NCBI GenBank assembly: GCA_013813775.1
Contig: JACCRE010000023.1
Span: 1-36,649, forward strand
Source of the DNA: Planctomycetaceae bacterium
GTDB taxonomy: Bacteria > Planctomycetota > Planctomycetia > Planctomycetales > Planctomycetaceae
Direction of reading: 5' to 3'
Length of the DNA: 36,649 nucleotides
The position numbers and the translations under genes are program-made. The notes beneath the pieces are model-generated. The model worked only from the letters and a program-made list of their open reading frames with translations, searched no databases and was not told the DNA's origin. Shown here piece after piece: positions 13,830 through 22,883 of the stretch; the stretch's first letter is position 1; each line of letters starts with the position of its first letter.

Positions 13830-16800
13830 ATGAATCGGCTTCGGGTCAAGCTTTACGCACCTTTCGTTGCAGCATCGGCAGCCCCGCGTTTCGCGGTCCG
13901 AGCCGCTTATTTCCTGGGCGAACACTGCGATCGCGCGCCCGGTCTCGAAATGACGGTGAGCGCGGGGACGACCGACAAGGCAGGTCGCGATCTGCCGTGG
14001 CCCGTCGCTCGATTCATGCCCGTCTCGGCGGAGCAGCTCGCGGGCGACGCGAACGGCGTCAAGACGTTCGAATCGCTGTTCGCCGACGGCGCACCGGCCT
14101 TCGACGTCATGTTCCTGCCGGACCCGTGGCTTTGCTTTCCCGCGGGGCGGCTCGCTCCCAACGGAGCGCCGATGGTCGCCTTCGTACCCGATCTGGATTT
14201 CGACGACACCGATTTCGGCAGCGTTACCGATATGTGTCGCGAGCGGGCGAACCTCCTCGTGCGCGACTGCGCCGCGCTGGTGTTTCCGTCGGAAGGATTG
14301 CGGCAGCAGATGATCCGCCGCTACGGACTGCCGGCCGAGCGTGCGATCGTCGTGCGCCCGTCGGCGTCGGTGACCGAAGTGCCGCGAGACGCCGAAGCGA
14401 TCGTGCGCGACATGCATCTGCCGGACGAGTTCGTCGTCTGCTTCGAGGCGGCCGGCCGCGACGCGCAGGAAGAACTCGCCGACGCTTCGCGACGAGGCGA
14501 CTTGCCCTGCCCGATCGTGATCCTCGGCGATGCCTCCGAGATTGCACGCCGACCGATTTCCGCCGCGCCGGGGGCCGCCCCGCCGACCGCAGGGCGACTC
14601 ATTCGGCTCAAGGCGACCTCGCGCGAGCAGTATGCGGCGGTGCTCGCCCTCTCGAAGGCGGTCGTCGCCTTCACGGCGTCGTCGGCGCCGTTCTTCGACA
14701 CGCACCACCTCGACGCCATGGTGATGCGCAAGCCGCTGCTCGTCGAAGCGGCGGCCGGCGGCGGAGTCTGGGAAGGCGCCGCGTCGAACTGCGTAACCAC
14801 CTTCGAGACGTTCGAGCAGCTCACCGATCAGCTTCGACGGCTGCGAGACGGCTCCGCCGACCGCGTTCGCATCGACGACGCCGAGCGTCAGGCCCGCAGC
14901 CGCGGCGACGGCGACCAGGCGCGTGAGTTGTTCGACGTCTTCAGAACGGTCGGCCGGCAGCCCTTTCAGAATCGCATCCGCTTTCGGACCGCCGAGCCGG
15001 TCTGCCGCGAGCGTCGCGTCGCCTGGCTCTGCAATCACTCGGCGCTGCACGCCCACGAAGTGCCGCTGCTGCGGTCGCTCGGCCTCGAAGTCTACACACC
15101 GAAGCGGATTCCCTCGAAAGGCTGCCGATCCGGAGCCGTTTCGGGAGTCGACGATGAATGGTCGACGCTGCCGCGCTGGGTGCTCGACCGCTTGAATCGG
15201 CATAACTTCTACGAGGATCCGCTCCCCGAAGACCTCGTGCCGATCATGAACGGCTACTTCGGCACCGCGATCGTGTCGAGCTACGGCATGATGGTGAAGG
15301 AGTCGGTGTTCAAGTTCCGCGGCCGCATTCTCGTGCGGGCTTTTGGACGCGAGCAGCCTCGCAACTACAGCGAGTACTGGACCGAATTCGGCGGTGCGAA
15401 TTTCTGGAACCGGCTGAAGGATATTCGCCATCGGTTCTGGCTCACGGCGCCCTACGAAACGATCGGCTCTTTCGAGCCGGAGCCGCTCCGCGGCTTGTCG
15501 CTCACCATTCCGCTGGGCATCGCCGACCGCGTGATGCGCAACGGCGGCGAATGGAACGGTGAGTGCGAAAAGGTGCTGTTCGTCTGCCCGTCGATCAACG
15601 ACTCTCCGCAGTACTACGGTCGCATCTACCGCGACTTCAAGTTCCACTTCGGCGACCTGCCGCACCTCATCGCCGGCAGCCAGAAGAAGCCGGTCGATGA
15701 CCCGCACGTGCTGGGCTACCTCGCCGAGGTGCCCTACCGCCGTCTGCTGAACGACATGCGGGTCATGTACTACCACAGCCGCGAACCGCGGCACCTGCAC
15801 TATCATCCGCTCGAAGCGATCGTGCAGGGCATGCCGGTCGTGTACCTCAAGGGCGGACTGATGGAGGACTTCGGCGGTCCCGATCAGCCTGGGGCCTGTG
15901 ACACCGAAGCCGATGCCCGCCGACTGCTCAAACGCATCCTCGCCGGCGATCAGGATCTCATCAATGAGATCTGCGATAAACAGGCGAAGCTGCTGGAAAC
16001 GTTCCTCGACGATTACGTCCGCCGGGAATGGCAGGCACGGTTCGTCGGCGAGATTCTGAACACTCCGCTGACGCAGGGAACGCGGCCGATCGGCGCGTGG
16101 CTGAACTCCCCTGAACCGAAGCCTCCGGCCGCGGCACAGCTTGCGCGGCCTCGGCCCGACGATCTGAACATCGGCGTCTATCTGCGCACGGTGCCTGGGG
16201 GGGGCGTCTTCAATTACGCGACGACGCTCGTCAAGAAGCTGGCCGAGACGAACACGGGCGGCAGCCTCGAAATCATGCTCGGCCGACGGCTGACGGAAGC
16301 CCCGTTCCCGAAATGGCCGTTCGAGACGAATCCGCGGCTGAAGGTCCATCATCTGGCGGACCGGGAATACCTGCCCGGCGTGCTGTTCCCGCGCGAGCAG
16401 CCGAGCTACGTCAACCTGCCCGACTCGCCGACGCTCGAGAAACGCACGCCGATCGTCGCGCCGCGCCCGGCCGAACCGAACGCGACCTGGCGACGCCGCG
16501 TCAAGAACCGCCTGAAACCGATGATGAGCCAACTGCGCGAAACACGCGCGTCGCATCGGCAGCCGCTCGTGCGGACCGGGGCGGCGTGGGTGCTCGCGTC
16601 GGTCGCCTATGGCCGCGGCGTGATCTCGCAGAAGACGCTGCGACCGCGGGGCACGGGTGCCGGCCGGATGCTCAAGTACGCGACCGATCCCGATCCCGCT
16701 GCGCTCACGTTCGAGCAGATTCGCGAGATCGCCTCGCGGAACGAAGTCACGTTCTTCGCCTATCCGTTCGATTCGGTGGCGGCGGACGTGCCGCTCGACA

Positions 16801-17720
16801 AGGTCGAGGAGCTGCCGGTCGTCGTCGTGATGTACGACCTCGCCCACGAATACACGATGTCGTGGCAAAGCCGGAATTACACGATCCATCGTGAGATGCA
16901 CGTGTGGGCGAAGCTGGCCCGCATGATCGTGTTCGGTTCCGACTCGATCCGCCGCGACGCCGTCCGCCGTTACGGCATTCCCATCGAAAAGACGGCCGTC
17001 ATCACCGTTCCGCCGCTCGTGCCGCGGCAGGAGCCGCCGACGGCCGAAGAGGTGGCCGACGTTCGTCGCCGGTTGAGATTGCCGCAGGACTACGTGCTCA
17101 ACCTGGGATACCAGGGACCGCACAAGAACAACGTCGTGCTGCTCGAAGCGATCGGACTGATGAAGTGGCGCGGCGATCGCGTTCCGCCTTTGGTGCTTGC
17201 CGGACCCGATGCGCGACGATTCGTCGTCGGCGATCTGGGTGACGCGTATTCGGTCAAAGTCCGAGAAGTCATCGCCAGGCGAAAGCTTGTGGAAGGGCGA
17301 GACTTCTTCGTGCTCGACTACATCGCACCGGAAGACATCGCCGGACTCTACGGCGGAGCTGCCGCCTGCGTGAGCATGTCGCGCTCCGAGGCCCAGATCC
17401 ACGGCATGATCCTGGAGGCGATGCTTTACCAGCGACCGCTCGTGTGCAGCGACATTCCCTGCAACGTCGAGCAGTTGGGCGCCTCGCACGACAAGGCTCT
17501 GCTCGTTCCGCCCGACGATCCGGCCGCCGTCGCCGACGCCCTCACCGAGATCCTCACGCATCGTCACGAGGCGGAGCGGCGCGTCGAGAAGGCTCGCGAC
17601 TGGATCAAAGGCTTCCGCTGGGAGCCGGTGCTCGAAGAATACCGCCGCATCTTCGCCCTCGCGGCGGGACGGCGGGCCGAGATCGTTCCGGCTGAGTCGA
17701 ACGACCTCGCCGCAGCTTGA
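13830..17720 (+). CDS. Giant three-module glycosyltransferase
   Basis: 1296 aa from ATG 13830 (MNRLRVKLYAPFV); a TTG at 13785 is an alternative. Three glycosyltransferase-like modules are visible. Residues 1-380: GT-B-like, with GAPMVAFVPDLDFDDTDFG and FPSEGLRQQMIRRYGLP. Residues 395-770: begins RRVAWLCNHSALHAHEVPLL, later YHPLEAIVQGMPVVYLKGG. Residues 778-1290: begins LNIGVYLRTVPGGGVFNYAT and ends in a family GT4 C-domain (VLNLGYQGPHKNNVVLLEAI ... SRSEAQIHGMILEAMLYQRP ... LVPPDDPAA). The GT4 donor-site Glu would be in EAQIHGMILEAM. No membrane segment. Likely a processive or multi-linkage enzyme for a surface polysaccharide; substrates unknown. Convergent with mutS. Confidence 0.85.
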   Translation: MNRLRVKLYAPFVAASAAPRFAVRAAYFLGEHCDRAPGLEMTVSAGTTDKAGRDLPWPVARFMPVSAEQLAGDANGVKTFESLFADGAPAFDVMFLPDPWLCFPAGRLAPNGAPMVAFVPDLDFDDTDFGSVTDMCRERANLLVRDCAALVFPSEGLRQQMIRRYGLPAERAIVVRPSASVTEVPRDAEAIVRDMHLPDEFVVCFEAAGRDAQEELADASRRGDLPCPIVILGDASEIARRPISAAPGAAPPTAGRLIRLKATSREQYAAVLALSKAVVAFTASSAPFFDTHHLDAMVMRKPLLVEAAAGGGVWEGAASNCVTTFETFEQLTDQLRRLRDGSADRVRIDDAERQARSRGDGDQARELFDVFRTVGRQPFQNRIRFRTAEPVCRERRVAWLCNHSALHAHEVPLLRSLGLEVYTPKRIPSKGCRSGAVSGVDDEWSTLPRWVLDRLNRHNFYEDPLPEDLVPIMNGYFGTAIVSSYGMMVKESVFKFRGRILVRAFGREQPRNYSEYWTEFGGANFWNRLKDIRHRFWLTAPYETIGSFEPEPLRGLSLTIPLGIADRVMRNGGEWNGECEKVLFVCPSINDSPQYYGRIYRDFKFHFGDLPHLIAGSQKKPVDDPHVLGYLAEVPYRRLLNDMRVMYYHSREPRHLHYHPLEAIVQGMPVVYLKGGLMEDFGGPDQPGACDTEADARRLLKRILAGDQDLINEICDKQAKLLETFLDDYVRREWQARFVGEILNTPLTQGTRPIGAWLNSPEPKPPAAAQLARPRPDDLNIGVYLRTVPGGGVFNYATTLVKKLAETNTGGSLEIMLGRRLTEAPFPKWPFETNPRLKVHHLADREYLPGVLFPREQPSYVNLPDSPTLEKRTPIVAPRPAEPNATWRRRVKNRLKPMMSQLRETRASHRQPLVRTGAAWVLASVAYGRGVISQKTLRPRGTGAGRMLKYATDPDPAALTFEQIREIASRNEVTFFAYPFDSVAADVPLDKVEELPVVVVMYDLAHEYTMSWQSRNYTIHREMHVWAKLARMIVFGSDSIRRDAVRRYGIPIEKTAVITVPPLVPRQEPPTAEEVADVRRRLRLPQDYVLNLGYQGPHKNNVVLLEAIGLMKWRGDRVPPLVLAGPDARRFVVGDLGDAYSVKVREVIARRKLVEGRDFFVLDYIAPEDIAGLYGGAAACVSMSRSEAQIHGMILEAMLYQRPLVCSDIPCNVEQLGASHDKALLVPPDDPAAVADALTEILTHRHEAERRVEKARDWIKGFRWEPVLEEYRRIFALAAGRRAEIVPAESNDLAAA

Positions 17721-17741
17721 ACCACAGGTTCGCATCGCGAA

Positions 17742-17775
17742 GAGAAGCCGCGGGGTTGCCACCCCGCGGCTTCTC
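17742..17775. terminator. Bidirectional terminator between the glycosyltransferase gene and mutS
   Basis: Perfect 15-base stem GAGAAGCCGCGGGGT (17742-17756) and ACCCCGCGGCTTCTC (17761-17775), loop TGCC. It lies between two converging stop codons and can serve both. Confidence 0.85.
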
Positions 17776-17782
17776 GCATTTA

Positions 17783-20503
17783 TCAGCGCGATGCAAGCTG
17801 CTCGCGCATGCGGTGCAATTCCTGCAGCGCGTGCATCGGCGTCATCTCGTCGAGGTTCATCTCGCGGAGCCGATCGAGCACCGGGTGCGTCTCGTCGAAC
17901 AGCGAAAGCTGCCGGTCGTCGCGCGTCTTCCGTTGCGGCACTTTCGGGCGGCCGTTCGCGTCGACGTGCTCGGCTTCGAGAGACGCCAGAATCGCCTTGG
18001 CGCGATCGATGACCACGGGCGGCACCCCCGCGAGTTTGGCGACGTGGAGTCCGTAGCTCTTGTTCGTCGAACCGGGCACGATCTTGTGCAGAAAGGCGAT
18101 GTCGCCCTGGTCCTCGCGAACGGCCACGTTCCAGTTCGCGGCGTCCTTGAGAGATTGCGTGAGATCCGTCAGCTCGTGGTAATGCGTCGCGAACAACGTG
18201 CGACAGCGCACGACGTCGTGCAGATACTCGGTGACCGCCCACGCGAGCGAGACGCCGTCGTAGGTGCTCGTGCCGCGGCCGATCTCGTCGAGAATCACGA
18301 GACTGCGCTCGGTGGCGGCGTTGAGGATGCGCGCGGTCTCGGTCATCTCAACCATGAACGTGCTTTGGCCGCGGCCGAGTTCGTCGCTGGCTCCGACGCG
18401 GGCAAAGACTCGATCCGCCAGCCCCACGACCGCCGACGACGCCGGCACGAACGATCCCATCTGCGCCAGGATCGTGACGAGCGCCGCCTGGCGAATGTAC
18501 GTGCTTTTGCCGGCCATGTTCGGGCCGGTGATGATCTGCACGCGGCCGGCGGCCACGGGTTGAGAGTTGAGGGTGGAGGGTTGAGCGACCTCTTCGCCTT
18601 CGCCATCAACCCTCGACACTCCACCCTCAACTCTCCCTAACACCACATCATTCGGCACAAAGTTGCCCGGGGGCATCAGGCGGTCGAGCACCGGATGCCG
18701 GCCATTGCGGATGTCGAGGATCGGTTCCGCGACGATCTCTGGGCGACACCAGCCGCCTTTAATCGCGAGCGTCGCCAGCCCCGCCAGCGCATCGAGCGCG
18801 GCGAGCGCGGCGGCCGTGCCTTGCAGGCGCGGCGTCTCGTGCGCGACCTGTTCTTTGAGAGCCTCGAACAATTCCTGCTCCAAGGCAATCGCACGTTCTT
18901 CGGCGCGCAGGACCTTGTCTTCATACTCCTTCAACTCGGGCGTGATGAAGCGTTCCTGGTTCTTGAGCGTCTGCTTGCGGATGTAGTCGTCGGGAACCTT
19001 GCTTCGCTGCGCCGCGGTGACTTCAAGGTAGTAACCGAAGACTTTGTTGAAGCCGACCTTGAGCGTCGTGATGCCCGTGCGTTCGATTTCCTTCGCCTGA
19101 TACTTCGCCATCCAGGCCTTGCCGCCGCGGGCGAGATCGCGGAACTCGTCGAGCTGGGCATTGTGTCCTTCACGAACCACGCCGCCTTCGGCGACGTTCA
19201 GCGGCGGTTCTTCGACGAGCGCCTGCTCGATCGCGGCTCGCGTTTCGGGACAGAGGTCGAGCGACTCGTCAAATTCTCGCAGCAACGAAGACTTTCGACC
19301 AGCAAGTTTCGCCTTAAGCTTCGGCAGAAGGGCTAGCGTCTTCGCCAGGCAGACGAGATCGCGCGGTCCCGCGCGGCGGGTCGCCACCCGTCCCGTCAGA
19401 CGCTCCAAGTCATACGCCTTTTCGAATTGCTCACGAACATCGCGGCAAAACACAGGCTCGCCGGCGAGTTCGGCGACGGCGTCGAGACGTTTTTCGATCT
19501 CGGACGCATCCGTCAGCGGTCCGCTGAGCCACTCGGCGATGAGCCGTGAACCCATCGGCGTGACCGATTCGTCGAGCACGGCGAGCAGGCTGCCGTCGCG
19601 ACGACCCTCGCGAAGTGTCTTCGTCAGCTCGAGACTGCGACGGGTTGCTTCGTCGATCAGCAATGTCGTGCCGCGCCGAAACGGCTCGATGCGGGTGATG
19701 TGGCCGAGCGCCGACTTCTGCGTCTCGCGCACGTAATCCAGCAACGCTCCCGCAGCGGCGATGGCCGGCGAATCCTCGTCGAGATCGAAGCCTTCGAGCG
19801 TGCCGGTGCCGAAGTGGCTTTGCAGGGTCTTACGAGCCGAGTCGCGGCCGAAGCTGAACGCCGGCCGCTTCGTCCACAGGGTGGACGAGTTGAGCGTCGA
19901 GAGTTGAGCGTCGAGAGAACCCTTTTGTCCCTCAACCCTCGACCCTGAACTCTCAACCCCTTCGGCAACGAGACATTCCGACGGCGACAGCCGCGCGAAC
20001 TCATCGGCGACATGGTCGATGGCGAGATCGGCGACGACGAAGCGCCCCGTGGAGACATCGATCCACGCGAGGCCGGCACGCGGACTGCCGGACTTCTCGA
20101 CATGCAGGCTCGCGAGATAGTTGCTGGTACGGGGGTCGAGCAGGTTGTCGTCGGTGAGGGTGCCGGGGGTGACGACCTGCGTCACTTCCCGCCGGACCAT
20201 GCCCTTGGCCGTCTTCGGATCTTCGACCTGCTCGCAGATCGCGACCCGCAGCCCCGCTTTGATCAGCTTCTGGAGTTGCGGTTGCAGCGAGTGATAGGGG
20301 AACCCGGCCATCGGCACCGGATTCGGCGAACCTTTGTCGCGGCTGGTCAGCGTCAGCCCCAGCAGCTTCGCCGCCGTCTCGGCGTCTTCGTGGAACAGCT
20401 CGTAGAAGTCTCCCATTCGAAACAGCAGCAACGCCCCCGGATTCTCGCTTTTCACCGCGAGATACCGCTCCATCATGGGGGTGAGGCGGGGAGCGTCGGG
20501 CAT
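17783..20503 (-). CDS. mutS: DNA mismatch repair protein MutS
   Basis: Mismatch-recognition ATPase, 906 aa. The mismatch-binding F-x-E motif is in RMGDFYELF (Phe 33, Glu 35). The core runs through [20 protein letters not shown] to Walker [10 protein letters not shown] (near 656-664), Walker [17 protein letters not shown] and FATHYHEL. MutS1-type without a nuclease tail; length is somewhat above the usual 850-880 because two repeat-derived peptides are inserted in frame, at residues about 181-208 ([13 protein letters not shown] ... STLNSS) and 621-648 ([14 protein letters not shown] ... STLNSQ), the second just before Walker A. The start is ATG at 20503, with no SD but a CT-rich microrepeat in front. 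The reading frame is otherwise intact. Confidence 0.96.
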   Translation of the reverse strand: MPDAPRLTPMMERYLAVKSENPGALLLFRMGDFYELFHEDAETAAKLLGLTLTSRDKGSPNPVPMAGFPYHSLQPQLQKLIKAGLRVAICEQVEDPKTAKGMVRREVTQVVTPGTLTDDNLLDPRTSNYLASLHVEKSGSPRAGLAWIDVSTGRFVVADLAIDHVADEFARLSPSECLVAEGVESSGSRVEGQKGSLDAQLSTLNSSTLWTKRPAFSFGRDSARKTLQSHFGTGTLEGFDLDEDSPAIAAAGALLDYVRETQKSALGHITRIEPFRRGTTLLIDEATRRSLELTKTLREGRRDGSLLAVLDESVTPMGSRLIAEWLSGPLTDASEIEKRLDAVAELAGEPVFCRDVREQFEKAYDLERLTGRVATRRAGPRDLVCLAKTLALLPKLKAKLAGRKSSLLREFDESLDLCPETRAAIEQALVEEPPLNVAEGGVVREGHNAQLDEFRDLARGGKAWMAKYQAKEIERTGITTLKVGFNKVFGYYLEVTAAQRSKVPDDYIRKQTLKNQERFITPELKEYEDKVLRAEERAIALEQELFEALKEQVAHETPRLQGTAAALAALDALAGLATLAIKGGWCRPEIVAEPILDIRNGRHPVLDRLMPPGNFVPNDVVLGRVEGGVSRVDGEGEEVAQPSTLNSQPVAAGRVQIITGPNMAGKSTYIRQAALVTILAQMGSFVPASSAVVGLADRVFARVGASDELGRGQSTFMVEMTETARILNAATERSLVILDEIGRGTSTYDGVSLAWAVTEYLHDVVRCRTLFATHYHELTDLTQSLKDAANWNVAVREDQGDIAFLHKIVPGSTNKSYGLHVAKLAGVPPVVIDRAKAILASLEAEHVDANGRPKVPQRKTRDDRQLSLFDETHPVLDRLREMNLDEMTPMHALQELHRMREQLASR
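18556..18645 (-). repeat. CTCAACCCTCAACTC inverted repeat inside mutS (before Walker A)
   Basis: On the + strand GTTGAGAGTTGAGGGTGG near 18559 faces CCACCCTCAACTCTCCC near 18620, forming an inverted pair. It encodes the extra peptide at MutS residues 621-648 without breaking the frame. Confidence 0.85.
19880..19960 (-). repeat. CTCAACCCTCAACTC inverted repeat inside mutS (N-terminal part)
   Basis: GAGTTGAGCGTCGAGAGTTG on the left faces CTCAACCCTCGACCCTGAAC on the right. It encodes the extra peptide at MutS residues about 181-208, also in frame. Confidence 0.85.
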
Positions 20504-20545
20504 TGAGGGAGAACGGGAGAAGTGAGAACGGAAGAAGTGAGAAAT
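20504..20545 (-). promoter_or_regulatory. CT-rich microrepeat leader of mutS
   Basis: Read on the minus strand: TTCTCACTTCTTCCGTTCTC, then ACTTCTCCCGTTCTCCCTCA, directly followed by the mutS ATG. Same words as at 13641-13703 and 29331-29353. No SD sequence is present. Confidence 0.5.
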
Positions 20546-20613
20546 GAAGCGTTCAGCGGCAGGGACTTACATTTTCTTCTGATGATTTGAGAACATGAAA
20601 AGAGGATGAGTTC

Positions 20614-20868
20614 ATGAGGCTTTACGGTGCGTTCGGGGCCGCGGCCGGATTTCTCTTCGGAAGCGGTACCGGCTACTTTGCAGCATGGTTTGTTATGGAC
20701 TGGCTCGTGCAATGCCTGCCAGTCGTTGCTGGCTCGGGACCGGTGTTCGTCGGTCTGTGGGCGGCGCATATTGTTCTCGCCTCGGTTGCCTTTGCGTTAG
20801 CCGGAATCCTACTGCGTCGATTCGAAATCTTTCTCGAAAGCGAACGGCCGCGGCAGGATCCGCTTTGA
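20614..20868 (+). CDS. Small membrane protein, unknown
   Basis: 84 aa. Two hydrophobic segments: residues about 5-33 (Gly-rich, AAAGFLFGSGTGYFAAWFVM) and 42-65 (VGLWAAHIVLASVAFALAGI). The tail is charged (RRFEIFLESERPRQDPL). GAGGATGAG lies just before ATG 20614. Not recognised, but the clean membrane pattern and ribosome site support a real gene. Confidence 0.6.
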   Translation: MRLYGAFGAAAGFLFGSGTGYFAAWFVMDWLVQCLPVVAGSGPVFVGLWAAHIVLASVAFALAGILLRRFEIFLESERPRQDPL

Positions 20869-20969
20869 GTTCTTGGAGATGGACTGCATGCAATCGCTCT
20901 CGCCGCGGCGGTGATAGAAGATCGTCGCATCGCTGAACATCGTTGAGGACGACGCCAGAAAGAAGATGC

Positions 20970-21266
20970 CTACGTGCCCGCTGTCGCGGCGGCAGGGGAG
21001 AATAACTGCTCAAGGGGCTGGCCGTCATCAAGGATGACTCCACATACGGTGATGGCCGGATCGGCCTGACGAATCCCTCGAACCGCACACACAACAGCAT
21101 CACGGAGGGTCGGTGCTTCGCGGGCGAAATGCAGGTATGCAACTCCTCCCTGCTCGTAGGGCGTTGAGTCGCTGATAAAAGGAAATGCGGCCTCGATAAA
21201 TGCATCGAACCACCCGGCATCCGCCGGAGTGCGGTCAAGCTGAAGCACAAAGGAATGCGTATCCAT
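20970..21266 (-). CDS. Hypothetical protein, possible antitoxin partner
   Basis: 98 aa from ATG 21266 (MDTHSFVLQLDRTPAD); a start at 21320 would add 18 unrelated residues and overlap the upstream gene. The pattern SFVLQLD ... FDAFIEAAFP ... GGVAYLHFAREAPTLRDAVV resembles a family of short proteins with FTLILDG and YLDFDREAPS motifs that often lies beside small HicA-like genes. I know of no proven function for it. It is 29 bases downstream of that gene here, so co-transcription is likely. Confidence 0.6.
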   Translation of the reverse strand: MDTHSFVLQLDRTPADAGWFDAFIEAAFPFISDSTPYEQGGVAYLHFAREAPTLRDAVVCAVRGIRQADPAITVCGVILDDGQPLEQLFSPAAATAGT

Positions 21267-21295
21267 GGTCGCCCTCGTGGTGTGGCGCGAATCCC

Positions 21296-21529
21296 TCACT
21301 GACTGACCTGATGAGGACATGGTTCGACCTTGCGCTGGATAATCATGGCGTGATTCTCAGCATTCTGCGGCGTCGAAAAAACCCTGATGATACAGCCATT
21401 ACGCTCAGCGGCGGGACAGAAGAGTTGCGCCCACACGTGGCCGCTCCCAATCCGAACTCGCCATCCAAGCGACTCCGCGTAAGCCACCGCCGCCTCAACA
21501 GCCTTCTTTGGATGTCGACGGCGTGTCAT
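21296..21529 (-). CDS. HicA-like small protein
   Basis: 77 aa: MTRRRHPKKAVEAAVAYAES, then LGWRVRIGSGHVWAQLFCP, then a short beta part and helix (FSTPQNAENHAMIIQRKV). The helix, GWR..., G-S-G-H-V order is reminiscent of the HicA dsRNA-binding-like toxin fold, in which the His after GS is catalytic. The match is loose. With the downstream gene it forms a two-gene unit that looks like a toxin-antitoxin module. It is divergent from serC across a 159-base gap. Confidence 0.55.
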   Translation of the reverse strand: MTRRRHPKKAVEAAVAYAESLGWRVRIGSGHVWAQLFCPAAERNGCIIRVFSTPQNAENHAMIIQRKVEPCPHQVSQ

Positions 21530-21688
21530 AAGGCGGGTTCGTCAGATTCTTGACGACCAAAAAATACCTAGATTCATTCTAACGCCGCCCGCGTCCCTTT
21601 GCCGCCGGTTCCGAACCCTTCCCTTGAACTTCGGGGCGGAACCGGGGAACCTTTGCGGCTCCTGGTGCTCAATTTTCGGGACGAATCG

Positions 21689-22780
21689 ATGCCTGCTGCT
21701 GCGAACCGCGTTTTCAACTTCTCCGCCGGTCCCGCGACCATGCCGGTGCCCGTGCTTGAAGAGACCCGCGAAGCCCTGTTGTCGCTCGGCGACAGCGGCA
21801 TCGGCGTGCTCGAGCATTCGCACCGCGGCAAGGCGTTTCTGAAGGAATATCAGGAGGCCGTGTCGCTCATTCGCGAAGTCGGCGGCGTGCCCGACGACTA
21901 CGAGGTGCTGTTCCTGCAAGGCGGCGCGTCGCTGCAGTTCGCGATGGTGCCGATGAACTATCTGGCGAAGGACGCCACGGCCGATTACCTCGTCACCGGC
22001 TCCTGGTCGGAGAAGGCCGTCAAAGAGGCGAAGCTCTTCGGCAATGTCCACAGCGTCTGTTCAAGCAAGGACAAGAACTTCAACTACATCCCGACCGAGC
22101 GCAAATACAGCGACAAGCCGGCCTACGTCCACTTCACGTCGAACAACACGATCTTCGGCACGCAGTTCCAGACCGAGCCGGAGACTCCCGGCGATGCGTT
22201 CCTCGTCTGTGACGCCAGCAGCGACATCTTTTCGCGTCCGCTCGACGTCTCGAAGCGCGGTATCGTGTACGCCGGGGCGCAGAAGAACCTCGGCCCGAGC
22301 GGCGTGACGCTCGTGCTGATCCGTAAGGATCTCATCGGCCGCGGCAAAGGCGACCTGTCGGCGATGCTCAAGTATTCGACGTTCGCCGAGAACGAGTCGA
22401 TGTACAACACGCCGCCCACGTTCGGCATTTATGTCGTCAAGCTCGTCGTGAAGTGGATCAAGGAGCAGGGCGGCCTCAAAGCGATGCACGAGCGGAACCT
22501 CGCCAAGGCGACGAAGCTCTACAAGTACCTCGACCACAGCCAGCTTTTCAAAGCGACCGTCACCGACCCGAACAGCCGCAGCCTGATGAACGTGACCTTC
22601 GTCACCGGCGACGACGAGCAGGACGCGAAGTTCATCAAGTTCGCCACCGGCAAAGGCCTGGATGGCCTCAAAGGCCACCGCAGCGTCGGCGGCATGCGGG
22701 CCAGCATTTACAACGCGTTTCCGCAGGAAGGGGTCGATGTGCTCGTCGCCGCGATGCGTGAGTTCGAGGCGAATGCGTGA
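21689..22780 (+). CDS. serC: Phosphoserine aminotransferase
   Basis: PLP enzyme converting 3-phosphohydroxypyruvate and glutamate to phosphoserine (serine synthesis; it also serves pyridoxine synthesis in some bacteria). 363 aa from ATG 21689 ([19 protein letters not shown]); an in-frame ATG at 21599 would add 30 non-homologous residues. Motifs: [39 protein letters not shown] and the Schiff-base Lys in [12 protein letters not shown], then [20 protein letters not shown] at the C-terminus. Normal length and intact. It is followed by nuoL after about 100 bases. Confidence 0.96.
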   Translation: MPAAANRVFNFSAGPATMPVPVLEETREALLSLGDSGIGVLEHSHRGKAFLKEYQEAVSLIREVGGVPDDYEVLFLQGGASLQFAMVPMNYLAKDATADYLVTGSWSEKAVKEAKLFGNVHSVCSSKDKNFNYIPTERKYSDKPAYVHFTSNNTIFGTQFQTEPETPGDAFLVCDASSDIFSRPLDVSKRGIVYAGAQKNLGPSGVTLVLIRKDLIGRGKGDLSAMLKYSTFAENESMYNTPPTFGIYVVKLVVKWIKEQGGLKAMHERNLAKATKLYKYLDHSQLFKATVTDPNSRSLMNVTFVTGDDEQDAKFIKFATGKGLDGLKGHRSVGGMRASIYNAFPQEGVDVLVAAMREFEANA

Positions 22781-22883
22781 CGACGCCGAAGGGTTGGCGA
22801 ATCCGCAAGCGAGCGCTCCCTTTGGTCGCGGCTAAACGCGAATATCGCGACATCCCACATCCCACTCCCCACATCCCACGACG

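Noticed and set aside
13734-18242. A 1502-codon open frame on the minus strand
   Set aside because: It is antisense to the glycosyltransferase gene and overlaps mutS in another frame, with low-complexity Arg/His/Asp-rich reading typical of GC-rich shadows.
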